From assembly GCA_037176845.1 (NCBI GenBank), contig JAYKXP010000050.1, positions 310,001 through 374,000 of the forward strand: a DNA stretch of 64,000 nucleotides. The letters run 5' to 3'. The notes beneath the pieces were generated by a model. The model saw only the letters and a list, made by a program, of their open reading frames with translations. It was not told the origin of the DNA and ran no database searches. The translations under genes were made by a program, and so were the position numbers. This document shows positions 1 to 10,442 of this stretch, in pieces. This DNA is from Paramarasmius palmivorus (Eukaryota; Basidiomycota; Agaricomycetes; Agaricales; Marasmiaceae). Numbering within the stretch: position 1 is the first letter of the stretch; each line of letters starts with the position of its first letter.

Positions 1-383
1 CGCCTCTGAGTCATTCATAGTGTTTTGAGGAGCGACATGAAAACGCATCGAAAGCGTCTTCTCGAGAGTTTACGAATCGCCGCGAAGGCGTCCTCTACCT
101 CGAACTCGCCAGCTTGTCGTGGTCACGGCGAGTATTTGAGAACTTGAAATCTATGTCAGTAGTACATTCGGTTGCTTTTGAGGCGAGGAGCCTACCACAT
201 AGGCTGAAAAAGCTCTACTTCCATCTAGCTCTTCCTCCTGACTGAAACCGCGTCGTTTCTGGCCCAAGGCTTTCGTCCCGGTCAGTTTCTTGAGTGATAG
301 GTATTGGGATTAGATAGTACTCTTTCTAATAGGCGTATAACACATACCTGGGTTCCTACGTCGAACTGAGCAGCACCAACCCT

Positions 384-785
384 TTATCCTATCAACGGAC
401 GCGCTACGCCATTGAAAATGAGCTTCCAATGATCATGGTTAATGAAATGTGACGTACCTATTTGTTGGTATCGAAGCTCTTTTCCCAAACGAATGCTCTG
501 GTTGAATGAGTAGGTAGTCTTCGAGAACCATGCCCGAAGGGAATTGAAAGAATGCATGACCAAATCTGCACCGTGTCCTTCTGAGTCGATGATGTTGCTC
601 CTGCGATTCCAGACAACAGTGACGTGCGGGATACCAAAGTTGGTTTGTATCGCTTCTGGGATCCTCGACGTCAACATCTGTTGGAGAGTGCGCCGGGAGT
701 TCTGAAATGGCTCCAACGGACGCACCACCAAGATCAGAGTGCTCGCAGTGCTCGAGCTAGAGATAGATCTCAGGAATCGGTCCAA
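384..785 (-). CDS. possible hypothetical exon, unrecognised
   Basis: An open frame of about 133 codons runs on the minus strand and ends at a stop near 384. I do not recognise the product. The composition (mixed charged and hydrophobic residues, few repeats) is compatible with coding, but no neighbouring exon with matching phase and splice signals was found. It lies just downstream, on the same strand, of the minisatellite-bearing exon at 1.1-1.3 kb and could be unrelated. It could equally be a chance open frame in decayed DNA. Confidence 0.2.
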   Translation of the reverse strand: MDRFLRSISSSSTASTLILVVRPLEPFQNSRRTLQQMLTSRIPEAIQTNFGIPHVTVVWNRRSNIIDSEGHGADLVMHSFNSLRAWFSKTTYSFNQSIRLGKELRYQQIGTSHFINHDHWKLIFNGVARPLIG

Positions 786-1072
786 ACCCTATCCAATGAG
801 GTAGTACGCACCTCTTGTTGGTTAATTGATGATGGATTTCTACTGTATCACGTATCAGCGAGTATTCAACGAGAAAAAGTAGTATCGACATGCCTGATAA
901 AGAACCTATGAAAGCAACGAGTATCCGATCTCTCTCTTTCTATACCTCTTCAAACGGGCGGCTCTTGCAAGTCCTCGAAAAGCAGTATACCCTGGGGATA
1001 GCGAGAGTACATAACCGCGAGCCTAAAGGATACCGAGCAGCATTTTGGAATTACCGGCTGGAGACCCTTCGT

Positions 1073-1276
1073 CTACTGAGCCATAACATTGTACGGACTA
1101 CCCATATCATTGTACGGACTACCCATATTGTTGTACAGACTACCCATATTGTTGTACGGACTACCCATATTGTTGTACAGACTGCCCGTATTGTTGTACG
1201 GACTGCCCATATTGTTGTACGGACCGCCCATATTGTTATACAGACTGCCCATATTATTGCCATAAACATAGTTGAA
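1073..1276 (-). pseudogene. exon fragment: I-S-G-G-T-F motif plus MGSPYNN repeats
   Basis: Read on the minus strand, a likely exon starts after a CAG acceptor near 1277. It begins with the residues SISGGTFNYVYGNN and runs into about eight seven-residue repeats of consensus M-G-S-[PL]-Y-N-N, ending at a TAG at 1073-1075. The opening motif matches the I-x-G-G-x-F-x-x-V segment in the genes at 39.2 and 49.8 kb. In the 49.8-kb gene the equivalent exon also begins right after an acceptor in the same phase. No convincing upstream exon was found, so this is either the last exon of an unresolved gene or a relic. Longer open frames through the same bases in the other two frames are shadows of the repeat. 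Confidence 0.4.
1081..1260. repeat. 21-bp minisatellite, about 8.5 copies
   Basis: Eight 21-bp units and a partial ninth run head to tail. Copies differ at a few positions (cgg/cag, act/acc, tac/tgc). Each unit is seven codons long, so length changes would keep the reading frame. The minus-strand frame giving Y-N-N-M-G-S-P is the one continuous with a recognisable upstream motif. Confidence 0.9.
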
Positions 1277-1654
1277 AGTACCACCACTGATGCTGAAGCC
1301 ACTTGATCAATAGAAGGACCTGTTCAGTGCCTTATGGTGTGACCTCGCAACTTATACAGTAGTGGAGGTCAACAGGAAAAGGAAGTTGATCGAGTGGAGA
1401 CTGCGACAGAGCTGAACGCAGAAGAAACGTTGACGAGAGGAATGTGTCGTACTTCCTGCGGCTGATACAGCAACAGAGGCCAATGAGATTGAGAAGAGCG
1501 GGGAAAGGCTTATTTGGTGGGGAGTGGCGAACAAAGATACGCTCGGGAACGATGCAGATGGGACCCAAGTGTTTGATGAACCGAGTTCCCTTTGGGACAA
1601 CGGTGTGAAGATGACGAGTAGAAAAGTGCAGTGTTAAAAAAAGGGGTTGACAAG

Positions 1655-2430
1655 GGACGTTGGACTGGACGCGCGACAAGACTGCTGTGTCGTCCTGACC
1701 TGGTCTTGGAGACGCCTGGTCAATCCTATTTATTTGATGTGGATAGTGGTGAGGGAAAAGGAGAAGAGTACAGGTGGCGGAAAGTTCAGAAGAAAAGGAT
1801 ATGGGAAAAGGAAGCGTGGAGGAATAAGGGGATAAGGAGCAGACTGATGGAAGAATGGACTGGACGTGCGACAGGACTCAGGACTGGTGTAACGCCTCGG
1901 GTTTTCGGAAACGCCGTGTTATGAGTGTCTCTTCAAGACGAGGACAAAAGGGTAATGATAGATTGGACCGACTGAGAAGGATGTTCAGAAGGTTGGAATG
2001 GATGGAAGGTGGACAAGAGTGGGATGAGGTTGGCGTGTTCGACAGTGGCGGGTGAATCGTTGCAGATCGCTTAGCCTGAGGTGATAGCGTAGGCTAACAG
2101 AGACAGGCAAGGTAGATGAGGAATGAAGGGAAAGAAGTGATTGAGATTCGAAGGACAGCGTAAGTGACCTCTAGGGATACGCCCGGGAAAAAGATGTGAA
2201 TGATAACCGGTAAGCTCCTAGGTGTCCGATGGAATAGGTGTTCCTTCAGGACGACGAAGGTCAGGGAAAGGATCGAAGAAGGGGATAGACGATGGGACGC
2301 TGGAATGGGCGTGCGACACGACCTGGATCAGAGATGTTCTGTTGAGCTTATGTTGGTTATGGAGGAAAAAGGAGAGACAAACCAGGAGAGGGGACAGGTG
2401 GAGAACGGGAAGAGACGCACTGTAACGTCT
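1655..2430. repeat. GA-rich tract with degenerate repeated segments
   Basis: The plus strand is strongly purine-rich over about 1 kb. A core of the form GGACTGGACGYGCGACA recurs near 1664 and 1857, with a weaker copy near 2303. Each copy is followed by a run of AGGA/GGAAA-like sequence. The spacing is irregular, so this looks like an old, diverged duplication rather than an active tandem repeat. Open frames through it on both strands show no recognisable protein. Confidence 0.35.
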
Positions 2431-2640
2431 CAAGCAGCGTCGCTTCGAGGTAATCCTTTATTTGGGATGGACGTTGGTGATGAAAAAGCAAGAGAGCAAT
2501 GTTCAGAACAGAACAGGATGCAGAGGATGGATGTAGAACGCAGAGGCTGGAGTGCTGGGACTCATGTCCTCCACAACATCGATGCTTCTACACGCTGTCA
2601 CCACATGTACACCAGCGAATTCATATCGATTTCCTTTTGT

Positions 2641-2765
2641 CACTGGGAGCAATTTCGCATAAGTCTAGTTTCTTTATGCCAGAATTATACAAACCTTATG
2701 AAAGGTCTAAGCATAAGTCTTTGAAAAAATCCCGAGACGTAACTTATGCTTTCTTGCTCCCAGTG
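2641..2765. mobile_element. MITE with CACTGGGAGCAA termini and TGT target duplication
   Basis: A 125-bp non-coding element begins CACTGGGAGCAA and ends TTGCTCCCAGTG, the exact inverse. The arms extend imperfectly for about 24 bp (to GCATAAG / CTTATGC). TGT occurs directly outside both ends (2638-2640 and 2766-2768). CACTR ends with a 3-bp duplication are the signature of the CACTA (CMC/EnSpm) superfamily, so this is probably a non-autonomous derivative. No transposase for it was seen in the window. Confidence 0.7.
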
Positions 2766-2768
2766 TGT

Positions 2769-4860
2769 ACTAGGGCTGTTTTACTGGCGTGTTGTAAGCG
2801 TGGAATAGTGACGCGAAGTATGATGAATACATCGCAAAGACCTTCTATGTGAGTCTCAGCATGAACACCTGGAAAGCGGAAAGTAATCTTACCTTTGAAT
2901 AGACGTGCTTGTGGTGGTAGAGCTCATAGCCGCCGCGAGAATTTCCACTCGACTTTCTTCACAGCCACCACCATGACCATCGCTCTTCGCTCATTCAAGA
3001 CGTGCATAGGCCAAAATTCCCGGAAGATTGCTCCGACTACTTGACTGGTATCAATCGGCCGCAAGAATAGAGGGAATTCAGCGAAAACACTGCGGATATT
3101 GTTGCGTGTTCTCTACCTAGCCAACTGCCAGTGACCTTGCAGTGGTTTCTCTTGGCTCTAGCACCGTCACGTATTAAAAGAAATTCCCATCTCACCATAT
3201 TTTGGAATTTGGAGAGCACGAGTTCGTGCAATTGAGGCCCACAGTCGAAGCTTCCGTGACGCTCACAACACTTTCACCTACCCCAGCCCCATTCCATCTC
3301 AAACGAACAGATCAAATGAACGACTAGAAGCCCTTCATCGCAATTCCAGAGTGCGAACACCCACCTCACCATTCATAACCGTACCTGGATGTTTGGGTTT
3401 CGATGGTAATACCAGTCAACGCACGACCGTGTTTCTTAGCGACATGGCTTGTACCGTCATCGATACGCTCTCCGTGTGACTATCTTCGTCGTAAAGCCAT
3501 TGGATTCGGTATCCTTTGGGCTACGCGATGATGTCCACTCTCACTGTCCTTGGAGCGTACTACTTTTCGCGGAAAAGAACCGCCCATTTGGTGAGGAAGA
3601 TAGAGAAAGATTGGATTGTTTGCTGTTGTCAGGCATGTCGATGTCGCTATTTTCTCTTTGAGATCTTGCTGATGATTAGTGCAGTACAAACGACAGATAG
3701 AGCGCCGTCACTAATGACCTATCATGAGGTACGTTCTAGTCTATTTAATAGGTTTTACACCGGTTCCTTAATCACATTTCTAGGTGAAGCACCGCGAGCA
3801 CTATGAGCCTTTCTCGTGCATCCGTTACAGCAATCTCAGAATTCCTCCACTCGAGATCCAACTACTGTTGAAATCGAGGATTCTAGCCAGGTATGTGTCA
3901 TACATGGATTAGAAACAATACTGTCTGATCTCATCACCTGTAGCCCAAGACTCTGACTGGAACGAAACCTCAAGCCGAGCTCACGAACGGCGCAAATACT
4001 CAAAAGGCTACCCAAGCAATGCACGTATATATCCTAAAACCAGCCCTTCATCGCTCTGAGTCTTATACCTCGGCTTTAGGTGTTCTAGTAGCTGTACTAC
4101 GCCCAAATTCCTCTCGTGGAGATGGTACTGGGAGTTGCAAAAATGAGCCATAGGTGAGTGCATTTGGCGTCATGGATTATGGATTTGCGTTGACGTTCCT
4201 TCATGATTCAGGATTCGGCGAAACTCTCGAGTTCTTCGGTCTTTACCTCGGCGCGCCTCTCCCTTTTTGACAAATTTCAAGCTCAAGCATGAGGATGCCG
4301 TCTTGGAGAGCACTCATAGCGGGATCGGAATACGAAAAGGGTCTCGGTGCAACGGAATGGATCTTTGGGCTGGACATGGATAGCTATGGATGGATGATAG
4401 AGATCGCAGCTCTGTTTTCGGTCCTTTGTGATAACTTTGGCTTAATGTATGGGGTGTACAGCTTTGAGGGCCCGCAATCTTGGTCGAGGGGGACCGAGAT
4501 TGAAAGGATGGATGCACGCGTCGAGGCCACATAGTAAGAAGAGGAGACGAGGGTGTCAGTGTATAAGCACTTTTGGGCGTTTAATGAAGGCGGCCCACGA
4601 ACGAACCTTTTTTCTACCTTACGGTACCTTCACCCCGTCTATAAAACTATCATATGTGTCACTTTGAGTATGGAAAGTGTTATAAATGAACAAGGTGACC
4701 GACGCGGTACCGGTGAATCTTGCATACCTGGAGCGTGGATAGAGTCGCGTTTCAAGACTACCACCATCGCAAAACCAGGCCTGTCATTCTATAGCTCACT
4801 AATTCGGGGTATGTCGTCCAAGCAACCTCTGCTTTGTTCTCTACTGACTACTTCACAGTA
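2769..4860. other. no gene supported
   Basis: Only short open frames occur on either strand and none gives a recognisable domain or a consistent exon chain. I see no clear repeat or RNA gene. Confidence 0.5.
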
Positions 4861-7318
4861 ATCGTCCATGCCTGTACCAATGAAATGTCTGAGTGTGGAT
4901 ACTTGGGTGCGTGGTCGTTCATCCACTTACTCCTCCGTTGATACTCACGTCCTCTTCACAGACTCAGCACTCGGATGTTTTCGACCAAGCCTCCTCAAAT
5001 CCCGACTATCCTTCCATTGCAAGCCCTCGAAAACACACCACGGCTACACCGTGTCATTCTACCCAACTCAGGCCCTTGATGATTCGCTGTCCTTTCTCCA
5101 TCTGCAACCACGACCACGCTAGAGCTACCGCGTAGACTCTCGCAACAAATGAACCCCGCAATACTTGACAATGCACCTCTATCTATTGACAGCCCGCACC
5201 TCTTCCACAGGATCATCTCGCTCAGCGAGTATTTCTTGAAATATCCCTCAACTTCCCCCTTCTCAAACTTGAAGTGGTGACCTTCCTGGCGATCAGACAC
5301 AAACTTACGACATTCTTCACGCTGTATCGCCGAAATCCTTCGATTGATCCCACCAAACTCGACAAGTACCATGGTTAACTGGTCGAAGAGGGTGCAATCA
5401 GAGGAATGGAACCGTGATGCAATGGGAGACTCGGTAGGTCAACATGAATTGATCAGACTTTGTATCTTGGTTAGATTCTGACAATTACGCAGGCAGTAGC
5501 GACGTGAACTAGGGCGGAAAGGGAATCATAGGCTATCATAGGCTTGGATTACCTGGCCTATGTACGTCCTCTCGTCGCTGATGTACTGCTCTTTCTAACA
5601 CTCACTTATATCAAGGACACGAGACTATCCGGACGCCTCACCTCGACTCCAGAACGGGTCATCTCAGCTTCGTTTAGTTCGCCTATCCGTGTGTGTTTGC
5701 ACGTTTGTCGAACTATTGTTTCTTCTAATATCTGTTTACCCCTCAAGCTCGAGGTCAATGCACGAAAGCGTACAGACGAAGAACACGCAGCCTGATTTTT
5801 CCCAGAGGCGGATGTATACCTTTGGGCACACGAGCATGCAACTCTCGATCCTGCCGGCCATTTGCAGAGGGCATTCGACAAGGTGAGCATTTGGCACTGA
5901 TACCTAGAGGCTACAGCTGAGCTCACATCTCCCAGAGCAAAACGAGCGCAAGACCGCGTGCTGGAAGATCAATATAAGATGTTCAAGAGCAACTCTGCTT
6001 TGATGAACAGTCGACATTTAAAGCTCGTAACAACGGTTGTGAAATGAGAAGGTAGGCTATTCGCAAATACCTTTGAGAGTCACTGTAGCTCTGACTGGTA
6101 CACACAGATCATCTCGGCTTACCAAGCTCTTTGTGACTGTCGGGGGCGCAACAGTTCTCTTTTCTCGACTACGATGAGCCTGTCCGCTCTGAATTCTAGC
6201 TCAGCTGTACCGACCTTTCTGGTCGACACGGTCACGGTACACAGCGTTTAAGACCATCAACCGACCACCTTCAGCACTCTTGGATTTCACCATGCCGAGG
6301 CGTGATCGTTCTTCTACATCAACTCCCTCAATTGGCATACGGTTTCTCAAATGAACGAATTTCGCGCGACGCACGTTGCCTTCAGGGTTTCAATCGACAG
6401 GTTCAGAATGAGGTTGGCTCACAAAGACATCTAGTCTACTTCATTGGCAAAGGCCACTACCAGAACGTGCGTATGGCAATCGATCTTTATCTGTCTTGCA
6501 TATTGATAGCCCTTTCATCTATAGATATACAAGTACACTCTCATCCTCGTCTGGCTACATCTTATCTATCGATAAACTCGCCATCATCGAAGTCTCGCGT
6601 TCCATAGGCAATGCGCCGGGCCTCATACAGCCAATACCGTTCCTCACCAGCCATGCTCCTTCACCTTGGAGACGTACTCGATCTATAGGCTACGATAATG
6701 GTCATAACATGACTATCCTCCAATACGCGGATGCACCAACTTCCAACTTAACCTCGGAGATCCTTCTCAGGGAAGCAGACGCAGGTGAATCTCAGTGCGA
6801 TGAGGTGTAGACCATACCATGGCATTTGCTATTACAATGGACCTCGGCCTTGCCTCGAGGTCCTTGTGCTGGTGCGAGGTGTGCGTGTGTATGAGTTGTT
6901 GCTGAAGGACCCAGGATTGGTGTTTGCGTTACCGAGAATGAGACGATCGAGGCAGCACGCATCCATTTCATTTACATGGGGTAAGTCCTCCGAGGGTTTT
7001 GGTTGACCGAATTTTGAGAGCTAATGAACGAAAAGCATGGACAGTGTTAGGCTTTACTTGAATGAACCTGTAAGAATCTTCTCTTCCGTGTGTTGCTGAT
7101 AGTGTATGTCAGGTTCGCCCGGAGTTTGTCCAGTTTTCGACAGCGGACTTGCAGTCGTCTTAGCCAAAGACCCTGAGGATAGAATGTTTGCGGACCCTGT
7201 ACCAGGTAAGATTCCTTGTTTGTACTCTTACATTTGGAGACTGTACCTGACTCGATGCGTGCCTATAGATGCTTGGAACTGGAAGGAACTTAACCTCAAG
7301 TATGAAGAGTATTATTAG
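4861..7318 (+). pseudogene. possible decayed intron-rich gene, unrecognised
   Basis: The plus strand has several short stretches with coding-like composition separated by plausible GT...AG borders: about 4,970-5,430, 6,240-6,470 and 7,100-7,320. They lie in different frames with stops between them. I could not chain them into one reading frame or recognise a domain. The pattern could be a decayed multi-exon gene, a gene whose introns I failed to place, or chance. Confidence 0.2.
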
Positions 7319-10230
7319 AGGTTCCTCCTGTTTGTTCAATGTCCGGTTTCAAGCTACAGAAATATGGGCTATTTGCACGTTGTGATATGTACCTGGCTGA
7401 TTGGATGCGGGTGCAATGGTTGCATATCTTTGAAAAGCGCTTGCAATTGACGCTCGTCTGTGAACTGACGTTAACAACTTTCTGTACTCTTCTATTCCCC
7501 AGCTTTTCCTACAAGTTCTAGCTTCGATTTTCAACACGGTAGGACTAGGGAACGTACATTCTTGTGGCGTAAAAAGTCCTTGTACCAGCTATGTTTCTCC
7601 GAGTGGCGAGTCTTGCTTTGCTGCTATCGTCAGAGCCCGGAACTTTATCATAGTTCGTTCATTTCCATCTGATTATTGACGTTAGCAGCTATTTTAGCCA
7701 TATGTTCATGTCACTAGCCCGAGGCCTCCAGACCTCATGTCTTGCTATAGAAAACAGTGGGTCGCCACTGCATGCACTGTCATTTTGACAGCATGCCTGC
7801 GCAATTTGGCTTGGAATAGTTCATGCATCTGAAGACTGAATGATATCATGCTATATACTCCGAGGTCAGAAGGTCTTTGCACGGGCTCTTATCCCTGAAG
7901 CCACGATGGAGTCGTACATCGGAAGCGAACTCAAGGGGAGCAACAGCATCCAACATTCAAGGTTCATTCCAGCAGACGCGGCTTTTTTAAGAACAAGGAC
8001 GTCAGACAGACGCCACCATTCGAGGCTTCTAACGGCTATTCATTTGAAGCTCGCAGCGCTCAGTAGCCCAAACGCTGATTGCACAGCACTATATCGGTGA
8101 CTCGCTGAAACCGGGCGATGACTCGTGAACAGGTGGTACATACTACATACATATGTCCTATCCCGGTGGTGCCGGAACGCTGCATACATTGCACAGGCCG
8201 GTGTCTTATCGTCTTTTGCTTCCAATGATATCGGACAGCAAAATGTCACGGAGTTACGGAGCGAAATGCCGAAGCGCTCAGTTACTACGTATACTGTAGG
8301 CGCTCTACTGTCTACGGTGAATTTCTCGTTTACAGCGAAAGATGTAGAATGGAGTATATGCGGTGAAATGTAGGTTTTTCTTTGTTCTAGAGTATGGGTC
8401 CAGGAATTTGATTTTGCGTGAACGCCAGTGGGTGTGGTGCACTAAAATGTACAACTTAGCTCATTGATTCGGGGAATGGACTATTTCTGTTCATGGTTCG
8501 AGAGCTAAGGCCGAAACGTTCTGATTCCCCAGACCCGCAACTTGCTCTCCACCAAAAGTATCAACCTGGACACTCGTTGTACGACATTCTCTTGGAAACG
8601 TTCCCAGACGGGAATCAACCCGTCGTATCAATATGTCGAATGTTCAGTAACATCTGTAGTGACTTTAGAAATCAGATTCAGCTCCATCTCCAAGGGGTCT
8701 AGCACACACCCACGTACATGGTATCTGATATGATACTTTGTATGACGCTATCTGTAATCTTCATTACCCCAATGTCCGACGTGCTAGTTGCTCATGCGGG
8801 GACCGCAAAGCATTTCTACGATGTGATGCCTTGAAATTGCTTTGACATGCGGCTTTCCCAAATGAATGCTAACCTCCAATCGTGTATATCAGTGTCGGGA
8901 AGGCTGAGAGCTAGACTCGTCGAGGAGATGAAAGTGGATCGGATTAATGCCTATCCGTAACACGAGTGTGACTAGAGCGTGGGCACACCGACAATCATCG
9001 GGGTAAAGGTCTCTTGCGGGGGGCGCCTCCGATGCAATTGTCCGTTTGGCACCTTTCGCCGATAGCAAGTTGATATGGAGTCTAGGTGGAAATGCTTTCT
9101 AATTATGACGGCGGCGATATGTATGAATAGTTTATCGAATGAGGAACAGGCTGGCGGACTGACGAGAGAAACAACGGGAGCTCATAGACCGAGACATGCC
9201 GATCGCGAATGTAAGTTTATTTGATAGCGGAGTGGGCGTCCTACTACGGCTGGGCCGAGCGCTTGACGATAGGTAACTTGTCGTGAAATAATAAGTAAGG
9301 GAATCCGGGGTTGATTGACAAGTGGTGCAGGGGTTCTATAGAAATGAATCTAAGACGAACATCGAAAAAAGCTAGGGAACGGTTGATAGTTTGGCATGAA
9401 TCCGACCTAGACTCCAAGACCGTGTGTGTTGAGCCAAATTTGGCGAGAGATATATGCATCATTTCAGTACATGCACGACAGTTGACAGGCCCAAGAGCCA
9501 ATGTGATGAAGTCTAGGGCCTTTGCACAGCGATCTACCTTTGATTTCCAACAGTAACTTTGAGGATATGCCAAGGAACAGTAAATCTGCGACTGGAAAAG
9601 GAAATTTGCATGGCCGTTTGTGACATGCGGAACGCCATCGGGGAACGAGGAAGATTTGCATGCTTACACTGAGGAAATGAACTAAGCGGCCGTAGCAAAA
9701 TCTTGCAGACGAAAGATCGCCAGAATGTCATGAGGCGAGATGAAAGTGTGGAGATGCAGGAGATCGAGGAACGCCAGTGAACCCTTAGACATTCATGTTT
9801 TGTTGAGATAACAACGACTTAGCCGAAGCCTGATCAAGAGCACGGGGCTAGCAAAACAACAGAACTACATAGACATTTTGGTGGAGTAGCTCGACAATAG
9901 CAGAGACAGCAGGGTCATTCTGAGAGGGACCGCTCCTGAAAGATAAGTTATCTCGAGATGGATCTTGGACTTGACTGCTAGACTGAGGGACAAGGTGACA
10001 TGACAACGGCCGGGTTTCGAATATTTTCTTCGAAGTGAAAAACCATAACGAGTAAATCGACCAGCTTGATGGATATGGGCGTAGAGTGTCTGGCGGAGCT
10101 GGTTACGGATTTGAGGAGCAATCTGCGGACAGCGGGTAGCCAATGAAAGGGCCGGAAATGCTTAGTCATGTGAAAAGTTGAATAAAAAGTTGGGGAACAA
10201 GAATTCTCAGTGGATCGTACCACCGCCCTC
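7319..10230. other. no gene supported
   Basis: This stretch of almost 3 kb contains only short, unrelated open frames. A small imperfect hairpin (GCATGC...TGTCA / TGACAGCATGC) lies near 7,770-7,797. Nothing else stands out. Confidence 0.5.
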
Positions 10231-10442
10231 TTATATTTTAAATAATTTCGGTTTCTTTCCCCTCACTCCCTCCTTGGAGTTCCCTTCTTTCCTCTTACCA
10301 TCACCACATAGACTCTGACGACAAGTAAGGATCATTTCAATACCTCTATTGGCTATGATTTACTGATGTTTCCGGTGAACAGCCTTTTGGATTGACTATA
10401 TAGACCGGTTCTCGACAGTAACCAGCGCATCTTTCCCCCAAA
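10231..10442 (+). promoter_or_regulatory. probable core promoter and 5' leader of HMG-CoA reductase
   Basis: An AT-rich TATA-like stretch (ttatattttaaataattt) at 10,231 is followed from about 10,250 by a pyrimidine-rich tract and then the first ATG of the reductase at 10,443. Pyrimidine-rich leaders are common at fungal transcription starts. A possible leader intron (GTAAGG at about 10,325) was noticed, with no clear acceptor. No sterol-response element was identified with confidence. Confidence 0.4.

Noticed and set aside
1081..1260. Regularly spaced repeat considered as a CRISPR array
   Set aside because: Units are contiguous with no spacers, and the genome is eukaryotic.
890..1306. Open frames across the minisatellite (H-I-V-V-R-T-T on plus, I-W-V-V-R-T-T on minus)
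   Set aside because: A 21-bp repeat keeps several frames open. Only the third minus frame joins a recognisable non-repeat motif.
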